From CAWFPR01 sp963817635 (GTDB lineage: Bacteria; Acidobacteriota; Vicinamibacteria; Vicinamibacterales; 2-12-FULL-66-21): DNA of 64,000 bases. Location: NCBI GenBank assembly GCA_963817635.1, contig CAWFPR010000032.1, positions 62,001 through 126,000 of the forward strand, in the 5' to 3' direction. The position numbers were made by a program, and so were the translations under genes. A model generated the notes under the pieces. That model was not told the DNA's origin. It ran no database searches and worked only from the letters and a program-made list of their open reading frames with translations. Below are positions 36,857 to 46,300 of the stretch, piece after piece (the stretch's first letter is position 1; each line of letters begins with the position of its first letter).

Positions 36857-38113
36857 TTAGCGGCCGAATTTCTTCAAGGTCGCTTTCAGGGATTCAATCG
36901 GCAGGGCGGGCACGGTCCGGCCGTTGCCGGTGGTCGTGGTCGCGGCGAGAAGCGAGTTGTACACCGCCTCCTCGGTCGCATCGAGCGTGGCTTCGAAGAG
37001 GCCCGACATGGCGTCGGTGTGAAGGCTCACGAGCTGCTGAATCGGAGACGGCGGCGCGCCGGCGGGCCGGACGGTCGAAAAGGCGATGGCGAAGTCGCCG
37101 CTGCCATTGGAATACGTCGACCCGGTGCGGGCGAGGGCAAAGACGGAACGGGCGGCGACGCGCTCGAGGTTCCTCGCGTCGAGCGGGGCGTCGGTCGCCA
37201 CGATGATCATGCAGGAACCATCCGCCTTCGCGCCTTGCGCCGCTACGGCGGACAGGTCCGCTGGCGCGGCTGGCGGCGCTACGGCGGACAGGTCCGCTGG
37301 CGCGGCTGGCGGCGCTACGGCGGACAGGTCCGCTGGCGCGGCTGGCGCCGCTACGGCGGACAGGTCCGATTGCGCAGCGTTCGGCGGCCGGCGCTCGGCG
37401 TTCGGAGACAGCTCTTTCCACACGGGCACGCCGGCGATCGTCAGGCGTCCGCCGTAGTTCGTTTGAACCAGCACGCCAATCGTGTAGGTCTCGGCGCCCA
37501 CGCGCACGCGGCGCGACGACGTTCCGATGCCGCCCTTCCAGCCGAAGGCGATCGTGCCGGTGCCGGCGCCGACCGCCCCTTCGTCGACGGGGCCGGCCTT
37601 CGCGTTGTTGATGGCTGCCTGCACGTGCTCGCGCGTGACGTGCAGGCCGCGGATGTCGTTCAGGCCGCCGTCGTTGGTTTCGCCCACGAGCGCGTTGACG
37701 GAGCGGACGTCCGCATTGCCCGGCCGGTCGAGCGTCCAGCGGACCACGGCCTCCATGGCGGTACCGACGGACAGTGTATTGGTCAGCACGATCGGCGTCT
37801 CGATCGTGCCGAGCTCGTGCACCTGAGTCGAACCGGCGAGCTTGCCGAACGCGTTGCCGACGAAGACCGCGCCCGCCACCTTGTCGCGGAACAGATTGCC
37901 GCCGTGCGGAATGACTGCCGTCACACCGGTGCGCACGGTGTCGCCCTCGACAATCGTTGTCTGGCCGACCAGCACGCCGCCCACGTCGGTAATCGCGTTG
38001 AGCGGTCCGGGTTCGAGCACGCCCGGCGCAATGCCCAGGTCGCGCGCGCGCGGGCGCTGGGCGGGAGACTGAGCCACGGCGGCGATGATGGACATAGCGA
38101 GCAGCAGGCGCAT
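36857..38113 (-). CDS. Exported P1 family aminopeptidase/esterase (DmpA-like)
   Basis: A 418-residue DmpA/BapA-type Ntn-like hydrolase: signal peptide MRLLLAMSIIAAVAQSPAQ, then ITDVGGVLVGQTTIVEG, VGNAFGKLAGSTQVHELGTIETPIVLTNTLSVG, VGAGTGTIAFGWKGGIGTSSR. The autocleavage site and nucleophile are GS at 299-300 (DGSCMIIVATDAPLDARNLERVA). In DmpA this Ser is at about 250. The difference is a repeat-encoded insert (about 237-298, four copies of an ADLSAVAPPAAP-like unit) directly before the cleavage site. These enzymes release N-terminal D- or L-residues, or beta-amino acids, from short peptides. GTG 38125 is an alternative start. Confidence 0.9.
   Translation of the reverse strand: MRLLLAMSIIAAVAQSPAQRPRARDLGIAPGVLEPGPLNAITDVGGVLVGQTTIVEGDTVRTGVTAVIPHGGNLFRDKVAGAVFVGNAFGKLAGSTQVHELGTIETPIVLTNTLSVGTAMEAVVRWTLDRPGNADVRSVNALVGETNDGGLNDIRGLHVTREHVQAAINNAKAGPVDEGAVGAGTGTIAFGWKGGIGTSSRRVRVGAETYTIGVLVQTNYGGRLTIAGVPVWKELSPNAERRPPNAAQSDLSAVAAPAAPADLSAVAPPAAPADLSAVAPPAAPADLSAVAAQGAKADGSCMIIVATDAPLDARNLERVAARSVFALARTGSTYSNGSGDFAIAFSTVRPAGAPPSPIQQLVSLHTDAMSGLFEATLDATEEAVYNSLLAATTTTGNGRTVPALPIESLKATLKKFGR
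37239..37372. repeat. In-frame 36-bp tandem repeat in the P1 peptidase gene
   Basis: 3.7 copies of a 36-bp unit (starts at 37239, 37275, 37311, 37347), each carrying GCTACGGCGGACAGGTCCGC, which is itself a small hairpin (GCGGAC/GTCCGC-like). Copies are over 95% identical, pointing to recent expansion. Flanked to the right by CGGCGCTCGGCGTTCGG words (about 37380-37410). Confidence 0.92.
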
Positions 38114-38138
38114 ATCGGCAGTCACACGTGCCAGTTCT

Positions 38139-38283
38139 CACCACGGATCACACGGATCACACTGATCCCGACTGAGAATCTGACCACTGGTCACACGAAT
38201 CACACTGATCCCGACCGAGAACAGCAGATCTGTGTGTTCTGTGGTTGAAACTCTTCCTGATCCGCATGATCCGTGTGATCCGT
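38139..38283. repeat. Short-word inverted repeat block (CACGGATCACACGGATCAC words)
   Basis: Fills the divergent gap upstream of the P1 peptidase and the N-hydrolase gene. Left half: CACCACGGATCACACGGATC and ACACTGATCCCGAC, repeated once as CACACGAATCACACTGATCCCGACCGAG. Right half has the inverted words CTGTGTGTTCTGTGGTTGAA and GATCCGCATGATCCGTGTGATCCGTG. Vocabulary shared with 4641-4750. Confidence 0.88.
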
Positions 38284-38303
38284 GTCGTATTATACGTTGC
38301 GTC

Positions 38304-38744
38304 ATGAACATCTATCTTGCCTGCACGGTCCGCGGCAATCGCGACGCGCTCGAGGCGACGCGCGCGCTGGCCGATCTGCTGGAGCGGCACGGGCACACGG
38401 TGCTGACCCGGCACCTGCTCGAAGACGACGTCGAGGCGGTGGAGTCGGCGTTGACCGAGCGCGACGTCTTCGAGCGCGACCTGAAGTGGCTGGCGGCATC
38501 GGACCTGGTCGTCGCGGAGGCCTCGGGGTCGAGCTTCGGAGTCGGTTTCGAGGTCGGATACGTCCTCGGCCGCGCGGAGCAGACGGGGCAGCGCGTGCTG
38601 CTTTTGTACAGCGCATCGCGCCGCTCCTTCGTGTCCCGGCTCATTTCGGGCAATGCGCACGAGGCCTGTACGACCTACCAGTACAACGACGCGGCCGATC
38701 TCCTGCGCTTCGTGGACGGCTATCTCACTCCGGTCGCTGGCTAG
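38304..38744 (+). CDS. Nucleoside 2-deoxyribosyltransferase-like / DNPH1-like N-hydrolase
   Basis: A 146-residue protein of the NDT/DNPH1 (Rcl) superfamily. It opens MNIYLACTVRGNRD (substrate-binding strand and loop), has D55-FERDLKWLAASDLVVAE with the likely catalytic Glu in VVAEAS, and the family signature SFGVGFEVGYVLG (cf. SLGVGYELG in DNPH1). DNPH1 hydrolyses the glycosidic bond of modified deoxynucleoside monophosphates. It is followed after 4 bases by dut, which fits a nucleotide-pool cleansing role. Start ATG 38304; TATTAT/TATACG lies 7-10 bases upstream, so the transcript may be nearly leaderless. Confidence 0.83.
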   Translation: MNIYLACTVRGNRDALEATRALADLLERHGHTVLTRHLLEDDVEAVESALTERDVFERDLKWLAASDLVVAEASGSSFGVGFEVGYVLGRAEQTGQRVLLLYSASRRSFVSRLISGNAHEACTTYQYNDAADLLRFVDGYLTPVAG

Positions 38745-38748
38745 CCCC

Positions 38749-39186
38749 ATGCCAGCCATCCGCGTTCGTATCCGGAGGCTTCGGCCCACGGTCGCCCTTC
38801 CGAAGTACGAGAGCGCCGCGGCGGCCGGCTTCGATCTCGCGGCTGCCGATGGGGTGACCATCGCACCCGGCGAAGTGACGCTCGTGCCGACCGGGCTCGT
38901 CGTCGAAGTGCCGGAGGGCATGTTCCTCGGCATCTTCGCGCGCAGCAGCACACCGCTCAAGCGCGGGCTGATGGTGGCCAACGGCGTGGGCGTCGTCGAT
39001 GCCGATTACTGCGGTCCGGCTGATGAGGTGAAGGTGCAGGTCCTCAACTTCACCGCCGCGGCCGTCACGATTGCCGCCGGCGACCGCATTGCGCAGGGCA
39101 TCCTGCTGCCGATCACACGCGTGGAATGGAACGAAGTCGACACGATCGACCGCGAATCGCGCGGCGGGTTCGGCTCGACGGGGTAG
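38749..39186 (+). CDS. dut: dUTP diphosphatase
   Basis: A 145-residue trimeric dUTPase converting dUTP to dUMP. Conserved motifs in order: 1 AAGFDLAAA, 2 ARSSTPLKRG (the usual PRSG is RSST here), 3 NGVGVVDADYCGPADEVKV (normally GxIDxDYxGEI; here the Glu-Ile is AD-E), 4 AGDRIAQGILLPI and 5 RGGFGSTG at the C-terminus. Motif 2 and 3 departures are modest; all catalytic acids (D in VVDADY) are kept. The start overlaps nothing but is 4 bases after the upstream stop, so the pair is co-transcribed. A terminator follows. Confidence 0.93.
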   Translation: MPAIRVRIRRLRPTVALPKYESAAAAGFDLAAADGVTIAPGEVTLVPTGLVVEVPEGMFLGIFARSSTPLKRGLMVANGVGVVDADYCGPADEVKVQVLNFTAAAVTIAAGDRIAQGILLPITRVEWNEVDTIDRESRGGFGSTG

Positions 39187-39191
39187 GAGTA

Positions 39192-39297
39192 GGGCTCAAG
39201 GCTCAGGGGGCAGGGCTCAGGGCTCAGGGCACAAAAAAAGGGCTGCATGCAGCCCTTTTTTTCTATTCTCGCCCTAAGCCCTAAGCCCTAAGCCCTC
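39192..39297. repeat. Short-word inverted repeat block (GGGCTCAGGGC / GCCCTAAGCCC) around a terminator
   Basis: Left side: AGGGCTCAAGGCTCAGGGGG and CAGGGCTCAGGGCTCAGGGC. Right side: GCCCTAAGCCCTAAGCCC and TAAGCCCTCCC. The left words and right words are inverted copies (GGGCTYAGGGC), enclosing the terminator hairpin. Confidence 0.85.
39233..39262. terminator. Bidirectional intrinsic terminator between dut and the RRM gene
   Basis: A7, then the palindrome GGGCTGC-AT-GCAGCCC, then T7. Symmetric, so it can end both the rightward dut transcript and the leftward RRM-protein transcript. Confidence 0.93.
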
Positions 39298-39298
39298 C

Positions 39299-39649
39299 CT
39301 ACCACCGCGGTTCGCGGCGCCGGTTGCCGCCGCCACCGCCGCCGCCGTTGCCACCGCGTCCGCGTCCGCCGCCGCCGCCGCCGAACCCACCGCCGCCTTC
39401 AGGCTTCGGCCGCGCCTCGTTGACCGCCAGCGCGCGACCGCCAAGCTCGTATTCGTTGAACTCCGCGATCGCCTTCTGCGCTTCCTCGTCGGTCGCCATC
39501 TCGACAAACGCGAATCCGCGCGCGCGGCCGGTCGCCATGTCGCGCATGACGCGCACGGTTTCGACGTTGCCGGCCTTCCCGAACAGCTCCTGCAGCTCGG
39601 CTTCGCCGATCGTGTAGGGGAGATTGCCGACGTACAACTTGCGACCCAT
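39299..39649 (-). CDS. Glycine-rich RRM RNA-binding protein
   Basis: A 116-residue protein with one RNA recognition motif: RNP2 KLYVGNLPY (residues 4-12) and RNP1 ARGFAFVEM (about 43-51). A Gly/Arg-rich tail follows (FGGGGGGRGRGGNGGGGGGG, then NRRREPRW). The layout matches the small bacterial RRM proteins often linked to cold or stress adaptation. SD AGGAG 8 bases before the ATG. The 207-base gap to its right contains the hairpin GGGTG-TC-CACCC and probably its promoter; I see no gene in it. Confidence 0.92.
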   Translation of the reverse strand: MGRKLYVGNLPYTIGEAELQELFGKAGNVETVRVMRDMATGRARGFAFVEMATDEEAQKAIAEFNEYELGGRALAVNEARPKPEGGGGFGGGGGGRGRGGNGGGGGGGNRRREPRW

Positions 39650-39856
39650 GTGTCGTGCTCCTGCCTCTGCTCCCGGCTGACGCCCGCCGGGGTGCGGACC
39701 GAAGGCATCCGCAATCCGAAAAAGGAAGCTTAGGATGAGTGGGTGTCCACCCCTGTCGCTTTCGGCGTGCTCGGGCTGAGGGGAGCGAGGTGCGTCTCGG
39801 TCGGCTCTAGTGCGAGAGGCAAAAGCAGGCGCTAAACTTCGACTGACTCGTCCAGC

Positions 39857-40306
39857 CTACAGGACGCCCGAGGGCGGCGCAAGGTATTTGCGGACGTCCA
39901 GCCAGCACGGAATCGAGGTCTTGAGCGTGAAGCCTTCGTGCTCGTAGAAGCCCTTCGCCGTGAAGCGGCTGTCGAGATGGATTTGGCCGATCCCTTCGGC
40001 CCGGGCCCGCTCGGCCAGCCACCGCAGCAGCGCCCGGCCGTACCCTTCTCCCCGGTGTGACTCGTCCGTCACGAGATCGTCCACGAACAAGTGCTCGCCG
40101 CGTGCGAGCGTGTGCGTGCGGCGGACCCCCGCGAGCGCGACGAGGCGATCGTCCGCGAAGGCGCCCACGAGTTCGTAGCCCTCGATCTGCTGGCGCCGCA
40201 CCTCTCCGAGGAAGGTCCCGGCGACAATACGATCGCGCAGCGACGACATGAGTGGAAAAGCCGCGGTGATCTCCGCGTCGGACCGCAACTCGCGAATCAG
40301 CAGCAT
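39857..40306 (-). CDS. GNAT family N-acetyltransferase
   Basis: A 149-residue GCN5-related acetyltransferase. It contains the strand-helix core LVALAGVRRTHTLARGEHLFVDDLVTD and the acetyl-CoA pyrophosphate loop HRGEGYGRALLRWL (about 90-103, R/QxxGxG/A form), then the C-terminal strand GFYEHEGFTLKTSIPCWLDVRKYL. Substrate unknown. Start at ATG 40306 (GAGGCG SD-like upstream) rather than an upstream in-frame codon. It begins 8 bases after the stop of the large membrane protein gene and so is probably co-transcribed. Confidence 0.88.
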   Translation of the reverse strand: MLLIRELRSDAEITAAFPLMSSLRDRIVAGTFLGEVRRQQIEGYELVGAFADDRLVALAGVRRTHTLARGEHLFVDDLVTDESHRGEGYGRALLRWLAERARAEGIGQIHLDSRFTAKGFYEHEGFTLKTSIPCWLDVRKYLAPPSGVL

Positions 40307-40313
40307 GATCGCC

Positions 40314-41988
40314 TCAGTGTAGCCTGTATAAACGCAGGCCCGCATCCCCGACGGCGAGCAGTTCGAGCTCGGGCCGGGCGCTCGTCTGCCGGATGACCAG
40401 GTCCGCGTCCCCGAGAAACCGGAGCGGGTGGACCATCACGTGCGTGACGCCCGCGCGGCGCATGGCCGCAATGGCGCGGTCCTCAGGGAAACGCCAGAAG
40501 TCTTCGGCGACGCGCGCGTAGCGTCTCCGGCGTGTAGCCGCTGTAGCCGTTCATCAGCGGCCGCCAGTGCGCGGTCGAGTTCAGCACGTACTCGGCGTTC
40601 TCGAATACGGCCTGCCGCGGATAGAACGGCATCTCCGCGAGGACGACGCGTCCGGGCTCGCGTGCGAGCATGTCGTACAACGGTGAGATTCCGGCGAAGC
40701 GCCGGTACTCGAAGGGAGCACGCAGCGACTCCACGTTCGCGACAACCACCAGGACGACGGCGAGCGCGGCCGCGCGCGCGGTCCGCGGACGTGCGGCTCG
40801 AAGCTCGGCGAGCCCGATGCCCGCGAGTCCGGCCATGCCGAGCAGAAAGAGATTGCCGAATCGCGCCGCGACACGCAGTCCCTGCATCGGCGGGAACACC
40901 GCGTACAGCCAGCCATACACGGGCGTCCGGGTTCCGAGGGACAGGATGAGCCCCGTGGCGGCGATGCACGCCAGCATGATGGCCCTTCGGCCGAGCAGCC
41001 GTCCATCGGGTGGCCCGGCGGCCGACGGCGTGCGCAGCGCCGCGGCGATTGCGACCAGCGCCAGCGCGAGCACGACGAAGCCCGGGAAGAAACTGTCAAC
41101 GGGGTCCTTGAAGAACCGGCCGCTCCACGTCGAGATGTGCAGTGTGCCGGCCGACGCGAGGTAACCCGTGAGTGTCGCCGAATACTCGGTGACCGATTCG
41201 AGCGGCCGCACCATGTGCTCGGTGCGCGCGACGCGCCGGTACGGCATGTACACGGGGAGGATCGCGAGCGTCGCGGTCGCGGCCCCCAGCGCCAGCGCGC
41301 CGAGCACCGTCGCCGCGCGCCGCCACCACTCGCCGATGCGCGCCACGAGCGCGACGGCAATCATGCACACGGCAAAGACGACGAGGTACCCCGACGTGTA
41401 CGCCATGACCGCCATCCACAGTGCGAGCCACGCCCAGGCGCGCCTGCCCGTGCCCGTCACGATGCGATCGGTGGCCAGGAGCGCGAGCGGCAGGCCGTAG
41501 ATGTGGAGGCCCTGCACGTGGGCGAGCCGCGTCAGCGTATGCGTATTGAACGCGAACATCGATCCGGCAAGGAGTCCCGCGGCGCGGTCGCCGGTCCACG
41601 TGAAGACGAGCGCATAGCCCGCCAGCGCGGTCAGCGCGAAGCCGGCGATCACCATCAGGTTGAACACCAGCACCGGCGAGCCGCCCAGCCAGCCGACCGG
41701 TGCGCCCAGCATGGCCGGCACGATCAGCGGCTCGGAATAGGCCAGCGTGTCGCGGGCGGGATAGAAGATGTTGCCCTCGAACAGGTGCGCCGGATCGCGT
41801 GGCAACTCGTGCGCGACCCATGCCATGATCCATTCGTTGAGCTGGGCGTCGCCGTTGTCGTTGAGCGACCAGGTGACAGGCGCCGTCGCGAGCGGCCACG
41901 TGTGGACGATGGCCAGCAGTACGCAGGCCGCGGCCGCGAGCGCCCACCGGGAACCGGATGTGTGTGTCAACGGGCCTGCATTATGCAA
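40314..41988 (-). CDS. Polytopic GT-C-like glycosyltransferase / membrane protein (single-base frameshift)
   Basis: About 557 residues with 10-11 predicted membrane helices. The first periplasmic loop has an acidic motif NDNGDAQLNEWIMAWV followed by HLFEGNIFYPARDTLAYSEP, reminiscent of the catalytic loop of GT-C (PMT/ArnT-like) lipid-linked sugar transferases. A soluble C-terminal domain follows (PGRVVLAEMPFYPRQAVFENAEYVL, STAHWRPLMNGYSGYTP). One extra base near 40521 is ignored; beyond it VAEDFWRFPEDRAIAAMRRAGVTHVMVHPL leads to the stop. Start uncertain: TTG 41988 or TTG 41970. Donor and acceptor unknown. Confidence 0.75.
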
Positions 41989-42008
41989 TATTCCGTGAGG
42001 AGCCGATC

Positions 42009-42590
42009 ATGAGACATCTGACCAGCGTGCTGCTCGTCCTTCCAGTCGCCGCGCTGGCGGCGGCCGGCTCAGCCCAGACCAATCCCAGACTCCCCGAGGC
42101 GTTCACGGCCAATGCCATCAACATGAGCGGCATCGGCAGCACCATCCCGACCCAGGTCGACATCACCATCACGGGGTGGACCACCGTCGCCGAGCAGGAG
42201 CGGTACGTCTCGATCCTGCGCGGCAAGGGAGGAGACGCCCTCGCCGAGGCGCTGCGCCACGGACCGTCGATCGGCTCGATCCGCACGCCCGGCAGCCTCT
42301 CGTACGATTTTCGCTACGCCGTCCAGGAACGCACGCGCGACAACCTGCGCCGCATCATCCTCGTGACCGACCGGCCGATGGCGTTCGCCGAGCTGGTCGA
42401 TCGATCCCGTTCGCTCGAGTACCCGTTCTCCGCCATCGAGCTGCTCGTGGACGACACCGGGCGCGGCACCGGCAACCTGTGGATTGCCGCGAAGCTCACG
42501 CTGCTCGACGACCTGCTGATCGTCGACAACTACAGCGACCGCCCTGTGACGCTGAACGACGTGCGGCCGAGCGGCACCCGCCTGCCCTGA
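42009..42590 (+). CDS. Exported protein of unknown function
   Basis: A 193-residue protein. Signal peptide MRHLTSVLLVLPVAALAAAGSAQ, mature domain without recognised family. It contains ITITGWTTVAEQERYVSILRGKGGDALAEALRHG and a second half of alternating strands (AIELLVDDTGRGTGNLWIAAKLTLLDDLLIVDNYSD). Start ATG 42009 is supported by SD GAGGAG 7 bases upstream. It is divergent from the GT-C-like gene with only about 20 bases between, so promoters overlap. I would call it a conserved acidobacterial hypothetical protein. Confidence 0.8.
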   Translation: MRHLTSVLLVLPVAALAAAGSAQTNPRLPEAFTANAINMSGIGSTIPTQVDITITGWTTVAEQERYVSILRGKGGDALAEALRHGPSIGSIRTPGSLSYDFRYAVQERTRDNLRRIILVTDRPMAFAELVDRSRSLEYPFSAIELLVDDTGRGTGNLWIAAKLTLLDDLLIVDNYSDRPVTLNDVRPSGTRLP

Positions 42591-42602
42591 GTGCCGCCGC
42601 CC

Positions 42603-43238
42603 CTACCGCGCCGCCAGGCTCCTGATGAGGGTCAGGAGCATGTCGATCGCCACGGTGTTGTGGCCGCCGCGTGGAATGATGATGTCGGCGTAGCGCTTGC
42701 TCGGTTCCACGAATTCGAGGTGCATCGGCTTGACGGTCCCCAGGTACTGCTCGATCACGGACGAGACCGTGCGTCCGCGCTCGGCGATGTCCCGTTGCAG
42801 CCGCCGGATGAACCGGGTGTCGTCGTCCGCATCGACGAACACCTTGACGTCCATCAGCCCCCGCAGGTCCGCATCGGCGTAAATCAGGATCCCTTCGACG
42901 ATGATGGCCTTGCGGGGAAGGGCCGCCTGGGTGACCGCCTGCCGGGCGTGGCGGGCGAAATCGTAGGCGGGAACCTCGACCGCCCGTCCGGCGCGCAGCT
43001 CGTGCACGTGATGGACGAGCAGGTCCGTTTCGAGTGAATCCGGGTGATCGTAGTTCAGCGCCGCGCGCTCCTCGAGGCGGAGGTCGTTCCGATCGCGGTA
43101 GTACCGGTCCTGCTCGAGCACAGTCACCTGATCGTCGCCGATGCTCTCGATGATGCGCCGGACGACGGTGGTCTTGCCTGAGCCGGAGCCACCGGCAACG
43201 CCGATGACCAGTGGGGAAGACGTGGCTGGGGTGCCCAT
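42603..43238 (-). CDS. udk: Uridine kinase
   Basis: A 211-residue P-loop kinase phosphorylating uridine and cytidine in pyrimidine salvage. Walker A is GVAGGSGSGKTTV (residues 13-25); then DRYYRD (about 44-49), the uridine-binding NYDHPDSLETDLL (62-74), ADADLRGLMDVKVFVDADDDTRFIRRLQRD and the lid Arg region. Length and motif order match Udk. SD AGGGGAA before the ATG. It converges with the exported hypothetical gene and is divergent from the DUF2339 gene. Confidence 0.95.
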   Translation of the reverse strand: MGTPATSSPLVIGVAGGSGSGKTTVVRRIIESIGDDQVTVLEQDRYYRDRNDLRLEERAALNYDHPDSLETDLLVHHVHELRAGRAVEVPAYDFARHARQAVTQAALPRKAIIVEGILIYADADLRGLMDVKVFVDADDDTRFIRRLQRDIAERGRTVSSVIEQYLGTVKPMHLEFVEPSKRYADIIIPRGGHNTVAIDMLLTLIRSLAAR

Positions 43239-43312
43239 CAGGTTCCCCTAAGAGTATCGGACCGTCTTCGGAACGACAACGGCCGACGGGTCGGCTAAGA
43301 TGTCGGCACCCT

Positions 43313-46300
43313 GTGGAGTTCCTCTTCCTCGCGCTGATCGCGCTGGGCGTTCCGTTCGTGCTTCCGATCGTCTCGTGGGTGTCCGCGCGGCGCACGCGCG
43401 CCCGGCTCGAGACCGTCGAAAAGCTTCTCACCGATCAGGCGGCGGCCATCCGCAGGCTGGAGGGGCTCGTCGGATCATCCCGAGGACCGGCCGGCGCCGA
43501 AGTGCCGGCCTCGTCCGTCGAGCGTCCGCCGGCGGTCTCGTCTCCCGCGGCCCCCGCCGGCACCGCGGCTCCGCCGGTCGCGCCGCCTCCCGCATCGCCG
43601 CCAGCCAGGCCGTCACCCTTGGCGACACCTCCCCTGGTGAGTCGCGCTCCCGTACCGCCGCCCGCGCCACGGCCCGCAGTTCCGCCGGCCCAGGTGCCAG
43701 TGGTCGATGACGCGCGACGTCCGGCCGCCGAACGGCCGCCAACGGTCGTGACACCGCCCGCCGCCGCGACGGCGACGCCGAAGCCGCCGTTCACGCCGCC
43801 GCGCCCTCCGGTGACGCCGATCATCCGCCCGCCCGCTCCGCCGTTCGACTGGGAGAACCTCGTCGGCGTGAAGCTGTTTTCGGCCATCGCCGGAATTGCG
43901 CTCGTGCTGGCAGCGGTCTTCTTCCTCAGATATTCCATTGAGCACGGGTGGCTGCAGCCGCCGATCCGCGTGGCCATCGGCATCGCCGTGGCGATTGCCC
44001 TGTTGGCCGCGTGCGAGCTGAAAGCGGCGCGCCGGTATCCGGCGACGGCCAACGCGCTCGACGCGGCCGCGATCGCGATCCTCTTCGCGACGTTCTTCGC
44101 TGCCCACGCACTCTGGAACCTCATTCCGTCGCTCGTCGCGTTCGTCCTGCTCGCGGTCGTCACCGCCCTGGCGGTCCTGCTCTCGATCCGCCGCGGGTCC
44201 TTGTTCATCGCCGTGCTCGGCTTGCTCGGCGGCTTCGCAACGCCGGCGCTGTTGTCGTCCGGCGCGAACCAGCCGATCCCGCTCTTTGCGTATCTGGTGC
44301 TGCTCAACGTCGGCCTGGCCTGGGTGGCGTACCGCCAGCGGTGGCCGGTGCTGTCGGTCCTCACGCTCGTCCTGACGACGGTGTACCAGTGGGGCTGGGT
44401 GTTCCGCTTTCTCGACGCGAGCCAGATGCCGCTCGCGATGGGGATTTTTGCTGTCTTCCCGGCGATCGCGATGGCTGCGCTCGTGCTCGCGCGCCCCCGC
44501 GCCGGCACAGGCGGCGACGGGGCGTTCGCGCCGACGGCGCTCGCCGCCGCCATGATGCCGCTGCTGTTCGCGGCGTACTTGAGCGCGATCCCTGCGTATG
44601 GCGCGCACCCGGCCTTGCTGTTTGGTTTCCTGTTCTTCGTGGACGCCGGGCTCCTTGCCATTTCGGTTGTCCGGCGTGACGGCTCACTCCACGCTGCCGG
44701 CGCGGTCTCGACGGTCGTCGTAATGGCGGTCTGGCTCGCGGCGTCCTATGTCCACCGCGGTGCTGTCGTGGCGCTCGGAGCCAGCGTGGTGCTCGCCGGG
44801 CTCTACAGCCTCGGCGGCGCGATTGCGCGACGCGTCGGCCGTCCGTTCGAGGGGGCGGCCGACAGCGCGGGCTACGCGGCGCCGCTGCTGCTCGTCGTGC
44901 CGATGGTCATTCCGCAGATCGATCCGGCCACCGCGAACCCGTGGCCGCTCGTGTTCGCCGCGCTGCCGATTCTCCTCCTGTCGGCGTGGCGCGCCGTCGT
45001 GGAGGGGCGCGGGGGGCTGTACTTCACCGCCGCCTTTCTCGCGGTGGGCGTGCAGGCTTCGTGGTCCGCCGTGCATCTCGACATCGATCGGCTCGGCACG
45101 GCGGTCCGGCTGTATGCGCTCTTCGGAGTCGTGAGTCTCGCGGTGCCGGTGATCGCGCGGCGCGTGCGCCGGCCGCTCGAGCCGCGGAGCGGTGCCGGCG
45201 TCGTGCTCATCGCGAGTTTGGGCCTGCTCCTCTTCCTGTCGTCCGGTCCGATTGCGCCGGCGGCGCTCTGGGCGCTTGCGCTGCTGCTGGCAATTCTGAA
45301 CGCGGGATTGTTCGTCGAGGCGGCGGCGGGCGAACTGCCCATGCTGTCGATCGTCGGGAGCGCGGTTTCGTGGGTGATTCTCGCGGGCTGGTGGACGCGC
45401 GCGGCGGGGGCTGTCGGCATCCTGCCATCGCTCGCGGTGCTGGGGTCGTTGTCGCTCGTGACGCTCGCCGGGCACACCTGGGAGTTTGCGCAGGTACGCG
45501 CGGCACGGGTCGCGGCGGTCGGCACCGGGTTCACGCGCGGCCTGTTCCTCGCGCTCGGCGGACATCTCTTCCTGCTGTTCCTGGTGACGAACCCTGCCTG
45601 GTCGCTCCCGCCATGGCCCTGGATGGCGACGCTCGGGCTGCTGACGCTCGCGATGAGCTGCGCCGCGCTCTTCACGGGCGTCGCGGCGCTGCATGCGGCC
45701 GGAGCGATCGCCGCGGCCTCCGTCGTCGTCTTCTGGACGCCCAGCGCCAGCGAGCCGTGGCTGTCGACCGGCATTCTGGCCTCGATCGTCGTGAGCCTCT
45801 ACGCGGCGGCGTGGATGGTCGTCGACGCGCGCGTCGGGTCGGCGCGGCGGACCGCCGGGGTCGTCGACGATACCGTGCCGGTGGCGGCTGGCGCGGCGCT
45901 CGTCGCCGGCGAGGTGACCGCAGTGCTGGCGGTCGCGACCGGCGACGTGGTGTTCCCGCTCGTGATCGGCGCGCACCTCTTCAACCTGTCGGCGCTCCTT
46001 GGACTCGCGTGGCGCTGGCGCTGGCGCCACGTCGCGCCCTTCGCGGTGCTGCTGGCTGCAGCCGCGCTGGTCGTGCAGGCGGGCCACCCTGGTGAGCTGG
46101 CGATTCGATGGCCGCAGCTGCTCGCGCTGGCCGGCGCGATCCTCTTCGTGTTCGTGGCCTACCCGCTTGGAGTCGCGCGCGGCGCCCGCGGCGCCCGCGA
46201 TCCATATGTCGCGGCGGTGCTCGCGAGCGCGGTGTGCTTCCTCGCCGGCAAGGCCGCCCTCGAGGCCGGCGGCTACGGCTGGATGGTGGGGGCGCTGCCG

